A stretch of DNA of 6,437 nt from Nitrososphaerota archaeon (GCA_005877345.1 VBPR01000077.1:1-6437); one strand, 5' to 3'; numbered from the stretch's first letter, positions 1-5,942 are shown. The notes: generated by a model from the letters alone, not told the origin. Translations and numbers: made by a program.

Positions 1-1
1 T

Positions 2-94
2 GATGCTAAAAATTATAGAACTCGACTTATTAATAGATCTAAGGTTCAACAGAAATATAGAATAGTTCAAATCAAAATCGAAAAATTAGGATAA
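2..94 (+). CDS. possible C-terminal tail of a gene entering from the left (partial)
   Basis: Frame 2 is open from the window edge for 30 codons and ends at TAA (92-94). The residues are strongly basic (for example RTRLINRSK followed by KIEKLG), as in the tail of a nucleic-acid-binding or structural protein. Thirty open codons can occur by chance in AT-rich DNA and no motif is recognisable, so this is weak. In its favour, it is in the same orientation as the decayed gene that follows 43 bp later, as if both belonged to one former gene row. No function can be assigned. Confidence 0.22.
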   Translation, partial: DAKNYRTRLINRSKVQQKYRIVQIKIEKLG

Positions 95-137
95 AATCTT
101 GTTACTATAGATTAGGAATGGGATTTATCTGTTTGTT

Positions 138-551
138 ATGACACTCACCGTAACACTAGACGTAAATGAAGTTTTTAAAGAACAATCACAAAATAAAGAA
201 ATACACTCGCAAAGGGCTGGCAAGCTTAAGCGTTAATATAAGGATTATTGGTTTCCTGAGGATTACCCAAACGTAGGGAAGAGACCAATTTACTGTTTAC
301 GTAGGGACTCTCTTACTGAGATACGCCAAGGCCAAAACGCATTTCGTATAGAACTTCAATGGTCTCTATAGGAGGCAAAACTGGCAGTTTTACGGGCCAT
401 GACATTAGATAATCCTATTAACATGACATCTAGTGGAAATACCTTTACAATCCCTAATACAATCCCTTGATACTATATTGTGGATACATTTGTAAGGTAT
501 CAATTTGGCGGTGTGGTCTTCGTCTGTACAATTGAATTTTAGATTACTTAA
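138..551 (+). pseudogene. decayed gene of about 137 codons with three internal stops, function unknown
   Basis: From ATG 138 one frame reads MTLTVTLDVNEVFKEQSQNK and continues as protein-like sequence through TAA (234-236), TAG (369-371) and TGA (468-470) to TAG (540-542) or TAA (549-551). Segments between the stops look like real protein: YWFPEDYPNVGKRPIY, RRDSLTEIRQGQNAFRIELQ, EAKLAVLRAMTLDNPI and TSSGNTFTIPNTIP, then YYIVDTFVRYQFGGVVF. The other two plus frames are broken more often and give no such sequence. Because the frame is kept and only single codons are nonsense, point mutation rather than frameshift would explain the decay. The beta-rich, hydroxyl-rich second half would suit a small viral structural protein, but that is a guess and I do not recognise the family. 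Chance cannot be excluded, since stops at this density are not rare in AT-rich DNA. Confidence 0.4.
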
Positions 552-610
552 ACAAAGTTACTAGTTCTGACAAATTAATCGCTTTATGTGCTGTGCTATG
601 TTTACAACAG

Positions 611-628
611 TTCTATAAGTTCTATAAC
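611..628. repeat. two tandem copies of a 9-bp TATA-like unit
   Basis: TTCTATAAG at 611-619 is followed directly by TTCTATAAC at 620-628, matching at 8 of 9 positions. It lies about 75-90 bp before the glycosyltransferase start. It may be a distal promoter element or a chance duplication. The rest of 552-660 shows no gene. Confidence 0.35.
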
Positions 629-663
629 AGGAAAAGGTACAAATGTAGACCTTTAGTAACCAT

Positions 664-687
664 TTTCTATACGGAAAAACTTAAAAG
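664..687 (+). promoter_or_regulatory. candidate TATA boxes of the glycosyltransferase-GtrA gene
   Basis: Two AT-rich boxes fit archaeal promoter spacing. TTCTATAC (664-671) would place the transcript start near 693, giving a short leader before ATG 701. CTTAAAAG (680-687) would place it near 709, which would favour the in-frame ATG at 719 instead. The sequence does not decide between them. Confidence 0.33.
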
Positions 688-700
688 CGCTTCTAGATAA

Positions 701-1954
701 ATGTCTAATTACATTCTTATGCTAAATCGTCAAAATAGAGCCTTCACAAACGGTGATGAAATTGAAGGATCTAATTTGATTTCGGTGGTTTTATTGACTC
801 AAAATGCTCTGACACCTATATATCAACCTCCTCACCAAGTAATGTCCTCAATACCAAAGGAGATCCCTAGCGAAATAATTGTAGTGCACTATAATTTTGC
901 CAATGGCACTGGTTTGATAGATAAAGCGTTAGAATCAACTAATCATGATGATCAAAATACGAACAAAAGAGTGCTGCATGTCAAGGTTGAAGGTGAATTT
1001 GCATCGGCGGTCATGAGGGGCATAGAACTATCCATCGGAAAATTTATCTTGGTTATGGATGCGGACCATCCATATTCTAAGGAGATTATACCTGAGCTTA
1101 TTAAAGAATTAATAGCAAATCCCAATTATGTAATTGTTGTTTCAAGGTTTGTTAAAGGTGCAGATGTGCCAAGGAAACCTTTTATACACACTGTAATAGG
1201 TAAGCTGGCTAGAATTATAGCTAAGTATGGGTTAAAAGTTACAAACGTTGAAGATCCCATGTCCCGTTGCTTTGCATTTTCGCGTCACGTTGTGAAAGAC
1301 ATTAGATTTGAAGGGAAAGGAAAGGAAGCACTCCTTGAGATTCTCGTGAAGATTAATAATAATAAAAATAAAAATGTTGAAGTTAAGGAAATTCCAATTA
1401 AACAGCAAGGCACACAAGTTACAAAGAAAATAAATTTTAATCGAATATTGAACTACTCAAAAGCAGTATGGCACCTTTACCGCTATGGTAGAAAGTCAAA
1501 GGAGATGCTATACGACAGTGATATTACAGAGCAAAAAAAACATAAATCCATACTTTTCTTGTCGAAGGCTGGTAGATTCTTCACAGTAGGCGCCAGTGGT
1601 TTCATTGTTAACTATGTAGTTTCATTTCTTCTTGCAAACGTGGTATCAAATGTTTGGTACTTGCAAGCTACATTGGTTGGTATAATAGTTTCAATAACTA
1701 CAAACTTCCTGCTGAATAAGGTATGGACATTTGAGGATAGAGATTTTTCCACTAGACATTTTCTTAGACAGTACGTGTCTTTTTTGGCCTTATGTTCACT
1801 GGGTGCAGTCATTCAGTTAACATTAGTATTTGTCTTTGTTGAGTATTCTCATATTCAGTATGCAATATCTCTAGTAATGGCTGTTTGTGTTGCTTCACTT
1901 AGTAACTTTTTGCTCAACAAAAGAATAACTTTTGGAGAAAAGATTTGGGAATAA
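701..1954 (+). CDS. GT2 family dolichyl-phosphate-sugar synthase-like glycosyltransferase fused to a GtrA membrane domain
   Basis: This 417-residue protein probably transfers a sugar to a polyprenyl or dolichyl phosphate carrier at the inner face of the membrane. Residues 25-260 form a GT-A domain: ISVVLLTQN (27-35), IIVVHYNFANGTG (59-71), the metal-binding DAD in LVMDADHPY (120-122), SRFVKGADVP (148-157) and VEDPMSRCFAFSR (183-195). A linker of about 25 residues leads to a GtrA domain (about 290-415) with four hydrophobic segments near 293-312, 319-337, 355-378 and 384-405, and two copies of the typical NFLLNKxxTF signature (335-344 and 402-411). This fusion is common in archaea. The usual DDxSxDGT motif reads HYNFANGT, so the first aspartates are absent and activity is uncertain. 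ATG 701 follows an in-frame TAA directly; ATG 719 is an alternative start. The upstream neighbourhood gives no pathway context. I am confident of the fold, less so of the substrate. Confidence 0.9.
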   Translation: MSNYILMLNRQNRAFTNGDEIEGSNLISVVLLTQNALTPIYQPPHQVMSSIPKEIPSEIIVVHYNFANGTGLIDKALESTNHDDQNTNKRVLHVKVEGEFASAVMRGIELSIGKFILVMDADHPYSKEIIPELIKELIANPNYVIVVSRFVKGADVPRKPFIHTVIGKLARIIAKYGLKVTNVEDPMSRCFAFSRHVVKDIRFEGKGKEALLEILVKINNNKNKNVEVKEIPIKQQGTQVTKKINFNRILNYSKAVWHLYRYGRKSKEMLYDSDITEQKKHKSILFLSKAGRFFTVGASGFIVNYVVSFLLANVVSNVWYLQATLVGIIVSITTNFLLNKVWTFEDRDFSTRHFLRQYVSFLALCSLGAVIQLTLVFVFVEYSHIQYAISLVMAVCVASLSNFLLNKRITFGEKIWE

Positions 1955-1982
1955 ACTTGCATAACTATCAATTACTTGTGAT

Positions 1983-2726
1983 TTAGATTCTAATTTTTTT
2001 TATCAATTTTGGATATCTCAAGTTTTTATATTTGGATTTAACTAGTGATATATCGGTAATAGGAAACCTAAAATCGTTACTGTTCAATTCGTCATGCTGT
2101 CTAAAGATATATTTCAGATGGTTATTAATTTTAAATTGCTTCTGTTTGTTATAATATCCTAATGTACACCAAACCGTGGGAAACTTTCTCCTAAAATTAG
2201 CTCCCAATATTGATTGAATGTTTTTATCCTTTAAAAGAAAGGAGCCGAGCTGGTTTGAATAATTACAAAACTCCTCATTTTCAACAACATCTCCTACTGC
2301 AATTACAGTCCCGTTGCTTATTCCGTGTAGAGGCATTAGCGTTTTATTTTCTGAATACATAGTCCCAGGTCTGACCTCATCAAAAGTTATAGTTATCTTG
2401 CTACCTCGTTTTTTTCGAGAGAATTGTTGAATTCTTTTCTGAATCCTTTCATAATCTTTTTCTTTGAGTGGACCAAAACCAAATAAAGTTGCATGAAGGT
2501 TTTTATTTTGGTAAAAATTTTTATCGTTTCTCTTTAGGCGTCTGCATATACTAACAAAAATTTTCTTCTGTTCCTTGTTTAGAAACGCAACCAGGGAAAT
2601 TTTTTCAATTTTTGCTTGTTGCTCTTTCCTTGTTTTTGAAGCAGCTATGGTATCAATAAATATATCATATTTACGAATTTTATAGCCTTTTTCATGCTTC
2701 CAATTAATTTCTTTGTATTTTAACAA
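1983..2726 (-). CDS. 2H phosphoesterase (LigT/2'-5' RNA ligase)-like protein with only one HxT motif
   Basis: The protein has 247 residues and is very rich in lysine and arginine. Residues 43-105 follow the first half of a 2H phosphoesterase: a strand (KISLVAFL, 43-50), a helix, then NLHATLFGFGPL (76-87) with the catalytic-type motif H78-A-T80. Residues 110-145 hold further strands (ITITFDEV; SNGTVIAVGD). The second motif should follow in FPTVWCTLGYY (182-192), but the histidine position is W186, giving WCTL. Members of this superfamily cut or ligate 2',3'-cyclic or 2'-5' RNA bonds using both histidines, so this copy may be inactive or a binding protein. The start is TTG (2724-2726). An in-frame TAA lies four codons upstream, and the next Met is at residue 123, so no ATG start fits. 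It is convergent with the glycosyltransferase gene and divergent from the transporter gene. The family call is by pattern and moderately sure; the gene itself is likely real. Confidence 0.6.
   Translation of the reverse strand: MLKYKEINWKHEKGYKIRKYDIFIDTIAASKTRKEQQAKIEKISLVAFLNKEQKKIFVSICRRLKRNDKNFYQNKNLHATLFGFGPLKEKDYERIQKRIQQFSRKKRGSKITITFDEVRPGTMYSENKTLMPLHGISNGTVIAVGDVVENEEFCNYSNQLGSFLLKDKNIQSILGANFRRKFPTVWCTLGYYNKQKQFKINNHLKYIFRQHDELNSNDFRFPITDISLVKSKYKNLRYPKLIKKIRI
1994..2001 (+). terminator. T-run terminator of the glycosyltransferase gene
   Basis: An uninterrupted run of eight T lies 40 bp after the stop at 1954, the type of oligo-T tract that ends archaeal transcripts. It sits inside the 3' end of the convergent minus-strand gene (where it encodes lysines), so the two transcripts would overlap. 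No matching T-run is seen for the minus-strand gene. Confidence 0.5.
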
Positions 2727-2744
2727 TCTTGAAATTTAATATGA

Positions 2745-2752
2745 TAATTAAA
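2745..2752 (-). promoter_or_regulatory. candidate TATA box of the 2H-like gene
   Basis: Read on the minus strand the element is TTTAATTA. Its centre is about 22-24 bp before the TTG start, the spacing of a leaderless or nearly leaderless archaeal transcript. This supports the TTG start, though the region is generally AT-rich. Confidence 0.33.
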
Positions 2753-2888
2753 GGTAAAAATGAATTTCGGATCAAAAATTTGATTGAACAATGTGTCTGT
2801 GACATAGATGATATTGTTAGGAATTTTGAATTTTAATTTCACAAACCTTTCGAGGCGTTATCTTAGATGCTGTTACTGATTTGTCTTA

Positions 2889-2898
2889 TTTATATAAG
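2889..2898 (+). promoter_or_regulatory. TATA box of the CDF transporter gene
   Basis: ATTTATATAA matches the archaeal TATA consensus closely. Transcription would begin near 2918-2920, leaving a leader of about 14 bases before TTG 2933. A weaker box (TTATTTATC, 2907-2915) lies closer and would give a leaderless transcript. Confidence 0.5.
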
Positions 2899-2932
2899 AT
2901 TTGAACTTATTTATCTCAAAGACTGAATTTAG

Positions 2933-3862
2933 TTGGAGACCATCCTATCTTCAAGTAATAATAGGAAAAAGACCCTAAAAACTGTACTTTTATTAATTTC
3001 AGCCTTTTTTGTAATACAAATTGTTGTCGGTTTTAAGATAGCAAGTCTTGCCGTTATTTCAGACGCTGGACACATGCTTATTGATGCGGCCGGACTTGTA
3101 ATGGCGCTCTTAGCTATATCATTTACACAAAAACCAGCAACCCCACTAAGAACATATGGATTTTATCGAGCTGAAATATTGGCGTCTCTCCTAAATAGCA
3201 TATTTCTCATATTGTTGGCTGTCTTTATTCTATATGAAGCGTTTCAAAGAATTCTTCATCCATATGAGGTAAACGGTTTTCCAATAATAATTATTGCCTC
3301 AATAGGCCTTGGGATTAATTTAATAGGGGTTCGTCTACTGGGCAAAGTACGGTTAGATAGTAAAAGATCACAAGATTATGGCCAAGAAAAATTTAATGCA
3401 CATATAAAAGAGGATCTAAATTTACATGGAGCATATCTTGAGGTACTTGCAGACACCATTGGTTCTGCAGGAGTTATAGCTGCTGGAATTATCATCCAAA
3501 TAACTGGGTTCTATCTTGCAGATCCACTCATTAGTATTGGTATTGTAGCATTAATACTTCCAAGAACTTGGTTGCTTTTAAAAAAAGCAATTCACATTTT
3601 AATTGAAGGTACACCGTCACACCTTTGTCATGAAGAAATAAAAAAATCGATACTTAGAGTACGGGGTGTGACAGGTGTCTTTGACCTGCACATATGGACT
3701 ATAAGTTCGGGTATTCACGCCCTATCTGCTCATGTTGTAATCATGGATAATAATAGGGGTAGTGCAATATTACAGGAGATAAATTCTATTCTTGAAAAGC
3801 GCTTTGACGTCACTCACGCAACAATACAGATTGAATCTTATCACCAGTCAAATAACATCTAA
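2933..3862 (+). CDS. cation diffusion facilitator (CDF) family heavy-metal efflux transporter
   Basis: A 309-residue inner-membrane antiporter of the CzcD/ZitB type, expected to export zinc or a similar divalent cation (Co, Cd) in exchange for protons. Six membrane segments are seen near 17-35, 38-62, 80-103, 114-135, 166-188 and 194-215. TM2 carries SDAGHMLIDA with H47 and D51 (HxxxD). TM5 carries GAYLEVLADTIGSAGV with E170 and D174, so this site is ExxxD rather than the common HxxxD. The cytoplasmic ferredoxin-like domain follows (about 222-303), with LIEGTP, VTGVFDLHIWTISSG and HATIQIE. The loop between TM4 and TM5 has no His-rich stretch. TTG 2933 is taken as start: an in-frame TAG is directly upstream and the next Met (residue 48) lies inside the TM2 metal site. 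It is a single transcription unit, divergent from the 2H-like gene. The family is certain; the metal is inferred. Confidence 0.93.
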   Translation: METILSSSNNRKKTLKTVLLLISAFFVIQIVVGFKIASLAVISDAGHMLIDAAGLVMALLAISFTQKPATPLRTYGFYRAEILASLLNSIFLILLAVFILYEAFQRILHPYEVNGFPIIIIASIGLGINLIGVRLLGKVRLDSKRSQDYGQEKFNAHIKEDLNLHGAYLEVLADTIGSAGVIAAGIIIQITGFYLADPLISIGIVALILPRTWLLLKKAIHILIEGTPSHLCHEEIKKSILRVRGVTGVFDLHIWTISSGIHALSAHVVIMDNNRGSAILQEINSILEKRFDVTHATIQIESYHQSNNI

Positions 3863-4061
3863 TTCTATTATTCCAAATTAATCTTATGTGCAGCCACTGA
3901 TTTAGTACAGAAGACAGAATTCTAGGCAGTACCCTCTATCACATTATGCATACTAATTGTTAGAAACAAACTGATTCATGTAAGTTAAAGGTTAAGAAGG
4001 TAACGATTGATATTAGTATTAAATAATTTCGATCTGGAAGCCGAGAATGATTTTACATCAC

Positions 4062-4283
4062 TTATTTCTTCAATTCGTCGGAGGTATCAGACTCATCGTC
4101 TACATCCTTTTTAGCCTTCTCAGCCCCATACTCTACATCCTTTTTAGCCTTCTCAGCCCCGTGCTCTACATCCTTTTTAGCCTTCTCAGCCCCGTGCTCT
4201 ACAGCCTTTCCAGCCTTTTCGGTCTTTTCCTTTCCGCCCATAATGGCCCTTTTCAGTTTATCAAAAAATCCCATATCATTCAT
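4062..4283 (-). CDS. small charged protein of 11-residue repeats (LEA-like amphipathic helix)
   Basis: A 73-residue soluble protein. It starts MNDMGFFDKLKRAIMGGK, then has four hendecads at residues 18-28, 29-39, 40-50 and 51-61. Three are nearly identical (EHGAEKAKKDV twice, EYGAEKAKKDV once); the first is degenerate (KEKTEKAGKAV). The tail is acidic (DDESDTSDE) before a final LKK. An 11-residue period with Ala, Lys and Glu is typical of group 3 LEA proteins, which protect membranes and proteins during drying; that role is inferred from pattern only. No signal peptide or membrane segment is present. Met4 (codon at 4272-4274) is a good alternative start, because a TATA box sits about 25 bp before it and MGFFDKLK looks like a natural N-terminus. 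The plus strand is also open here but would encode an unlikely leucine/serine repeat. The gene is divergent from the phosphatase gene. Confidence 0.75.
   Translation of the reverse strand: MNDMGFFDKLKRAIMGGKEKTEKAGKAVEHGAEKAKKDVEHGAEKAKKDVEYGAEKAKKDVDDESDTSDELKK
4099..4230. repeat. 33-bp tandem repeat inside the LEA-like gene
   Basis: Units begin at 4099, 4132, 4165 and 4198. The second and third units are identical, the first differs from them at two bases near its end, and the fourth is clearly diverged. The unit is exactly 11 codons, so gain or loss of copies keeps the reading frame. Identical inner copies suggest recent duplication or gene conversion. Confidence 0.92.
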
Positions 4284-4294
4284 TATTTCCCAGA

Positions 4295-4303
4295 TTATTT
4301 AAA
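4295..4303 (-). promoter_or_regulatory. TATA box of the LEA-like gene
   Basis: On the minus strand the element reads TTTAAATAA. Its centre lies about 25 bp before the Met4 codon and only 16 bp before Met1, which favours a leaderless transcript starting at Met4 (4274). A less typical AT-rich stretch further upstream (about 4319-4330) could serve Met1. Confidence 0.42.
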
Positions 4304-4367
4304 TTTTGAACAAATAAGTTAATTTTTATGCATCTTTATAAGGGAAAATACATAAAGCTTCTACAAC

Positions 4368-4376
4368 TTTTATATA
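4368..4376 (+). promoter_or_regulatory. TATA box of the secreted phosphatase gene
   Basis: TTTTATATA is a near-consensus archaeal box. Transcription about 25-27 bp downstream would begin at 4397-4399, right at ATG 4401, so the transcript is almost leaderless. This excludes the in-frame TTG at 4380 as a practical start. Another box, CTTTATAAG (4334-4342), lies further upstream and could act on either strand. Confidence 0.55.
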
Positions 4377-4400
4377 GGGTTGTCTATTGAAGGTTGCCTA

Positions 4401-5579
4401 ATGTTCTCAAAAGTCACAATCTCACTTTTCGTCGTGATGTCCTCTTTGTTAATTTTTAACATTCTCAGCTCACTTAACACAAATTACGTGCTCGGCTTTC
4501 CTAATTTTGGTGCGGCTGGTGATTGGGGTTGTAACTCCAACACAAAAAGCACTGTAAGCAACATTCAAAGCCATAGTAGTCCAGAGCTCGTTTTTGGTAT
4601 AGGTGACTATTCTTATACAAGTACTCCTACATGTTGGCTGAATATAATAGATCCCATTAAAAGCAGAACAAGGATAGCAATAGGAAACCACGAGGATGAG
4701 TCAAGTGAGGGATTCAGCTCGTACCTGAGCGCTTTTGGCCTTTCTAAAACGTATTACTCCTTCACATACGGCAATGTACGGGTAATAGTCATGGATACTG
4801 ACCATGACAGTTATTCAAAAGGTTCTTCCCAGTACAATTTTGTTATAAGTGAGCTTCAGAAGGCGTCAACGGATTCGAACATTAAATGGATTATAGTGTA
4901 CATGCATAAGCAAATGTACACTTCTTCCAATACGTGTAGTTCTTCTTCATGCTCAAATACCGGAAGTGATGCTACAAACCTTCGGAATATTTATCACAGC
5001 CAATTTGGTAAATATGGTGTCGATGTAGTATTAAATGGGCATGTACATAATTTTCAGAGAACTTATCCAATAAAATACGACTCTGGTTCACCTTCTAGTC
5101 CGATAGTAACAAGCTCAGCTTCAACAGATTATTTTGATCCTTACGGTCAAATATTTGCGTTAGTCGGGACTGGAGGGGTCAACATTCACGCTTTATCAGG
5201 CAAATCTAGTTGGGTCAAATATCAACAAGATGACAGGTTCGGCGCTCTTGATATCGATATACAGGACAATGGTTACAAGCTTGTAGGTAGATATTACACA
5301 AATGATAAAGTACAGAGAGATGTCTTCACAATTACCAAAACCGGTACCACTACTGCTACATATAGCTTTGGTCCAAGCTTGACTCTTTCAGGTAAAGAGG
5401 CCACCTCCACACTTTCAGGTCAAGATACCAGCGTGGGCGTTTCAGGTGGGAATATAGATGCTAAAAATGGCCAAAATCAAAATAATGTTAAACAACCTGG
5501 CCAGCCGAATGGACAAGGAAAAGGACTTAAATGTGAACACTTCACGCAACAAGGACCTGTGCGCTGTAGAACAAGCTAA
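4401..5579 (+). CDS. secreted purple acid phosphatase-like metallophosphatase
   Basis: A 392-residue exported calcineurin-type phosphoesterase, likely releasing phosphate from organic esters outside the cell. Residues 1-33 form a signal peptide or N-terminal anchor (hydrophobic about 7-26). The catalytic domain (about 36-310) keeps all five purple acid phosphatase motifs and seven metal ligands: GDWG (D41), GDYSY (D69, Y72), GNHE (N96), VYMH (H169) and GHVH (H214, H216), followed by NFQRTYP. GDWG and HNFQ recall the tartrate-resistant type. The fibronectin-like N-terminal domain of plant enzymes is absent. After about 325 the tail is low-complexity: LSGKEATSTLSGQD repeats, then an Asn/Gln/Gly-rich stretch (about 356-375) and a basic end with two cysteines (C378, C389), perhaps for cell-surface attachment. 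ATG 4401 is chosen over TTG 4380 because of the TATA spacing and because the signal peptide begins there. Substrate is unknown. Confidence 0.88.
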   Translation: MFSKVTISLFVVMSSLLIFNILSSLNTNYVLGFPNFGAAGDWGCNSNTKSTVSNIQSHSSPELVFGIGDYSYTSTPTCWLNIIDPIKSRTRIAIGNHEDESSEGFSSYLSAFGLSKTYYSFTYGNVRVIVMDTDHDSYSKGSSQYNFVISELQKASTDSNIKWIIVYMHKQMYTSSNTCSSSSCSNTGSDATNLRNIYHSQFGKYGVDVVLNGHVHNFQRTYPIKYDSGSPSSPIVTSSASTDYFDPYGQIFALVGTGGVNIHALSGKSSWVKYQQDDRFGALDIDIQDNGYKLVGRYYTNDKVQRDVFTITKTGTTTATYSFGPSLTLSGKEATSTLSGQDTSVGVSGGNIDAKNGQNQNNVKQPGQPNGQGKGLKCEHFTQQGPVRCRTS

Positions 5580-5766
5580 GTCCAATGTATAGCAGCCGTA
5601 GTTTAATTTCCAAATTTTATTATCTGTCCATTTTACCTTGAGTACTATGATATATTGGTATAATCCAAGTTATTATCGAGTTCAGAAACATTACCTAATA
5701 TTGGAATATTGACAAGTTCGGATAAAAGAACCAAAAAATTGTATAACGGTGGACTAATATGCACAA

Positions 5767-5780
5767 TGAAATTCATTTCA
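5767..5780. repeat. 14-bp palindrome, possible operator
   Basis: TGAAAT and ATTTCA form a perfect 6-bp inverted repeat around the two bases TC. It lies about 75 bp upstream of the TATA box of the LamG gene, where an activator or other dimeric regulator could bind. A palindrome this short in AT-rich DNA may be chance. Confidence 0.2.
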
Positions 5781-5854
5781 GCATAGACCAATAAACGAGA
5801 ATGCAGAATTACCAAAAATCGCAAGTTTTTCGTGGAATTTCGCTATCAAAGTAC

Positions 5855-5866
5855 CTATATAATAAA
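5855..5866 (+). promoter_or_regulatory. TATA box of the LamG protein gene
   Basis: CTATATAATAAA is a strong TATA-like element. The transcript would begin near 5886, giving a leader of roughly 55-60 bases before ATG 5943, longer than for the other genes here. The leader contains a four-codon open frame starting at ATG 5912 (MGKQ then stop). No clear Shine-Dalgarno site precedes ATG 5943. Confidence 0.4.
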
Positions 5867-5942
5867 GAGCTCTATCTTTGTTCCAGAGAGAGATTACAGA
5901 TAAAGTAATAAATGGGCAAACAGTAAGTTAAACGAAAATTTT

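Larger units (their letters stand above)
5580..5942. other. 363-bp intergenic region without a supported gene
   Basis: It follows the phosphatase stop and precedes the LamG gene. It holds T-rich patches soon after the stop (5601-5635) that could end transcription weakly, a short palindrome at 5767-5780, a TATA box at 5855-5866 and a 35-codon open frame at 5801-5908 that overlaps the TATA box and has no recognisable content. No tRNA, CRISPR or mobile-element end is visible. Confidence 0.6.

Noticed and set aside
1..700. Insertion sequence or CRISPR at the left end
   Set aside because: No terminal inverted repeats, target duplications, transposase motifs or regularly spaced repeats could be seen.
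1232..1417. Minus-strand open frame of 61 codons within the glycosyltransferase gene
   Set aside because: It lies entirely antisense to a well-supported coding region, and its product is low in charge and has no recognisable motif.
1612..1812. Minus-strand open frame of 66 codons within the GtrA domain
   Set aside because: Antisense shadow of the membrane domain, with no motif or promoter.
2741..2836. 31-codon plus-strand frame (MIIKGKNEFRIKNLIEQCVC and onward)
   Set aside because: Short, has no recognisable motif, and overlaps the likely promoter of the minus-strand gene. It could be a real small peptide but nothing supports it.
3863..4061. Possible small gene or RNA between the transporter and the LEA-like gene
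   Set aside because: Only very short open frames and no stable hairpin, tRNA-like fold or T-run were found.
4047..4322. Plus-strand open frame of 91 codons with repeated leucine/serine segments
   Set aside because: It is the opposite strand of the 33-bp repeat, which stays open because the unit is a multiple of three. The minus-strand product has the better composition, start and promoter.
4380..4400. TTG 4380 as start of the phosphatase
   Set aside because: It is only 4 bp after the TATA box and would lie upstream of the expected transcript start. ATG 4401 begins a clean signal peptide.
4470..4691. Minus-strand open frame of 73 codons within the phosphatase gene
   Set aside because: Antisense to the catalytic domain, whose motifs are intact on the plus strand.
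5801..5908. 35-codon plus-strand frame before the LamG gene
   Set aside because: It contains the TATA box assigned to the LamG gene and has no recognisable content.
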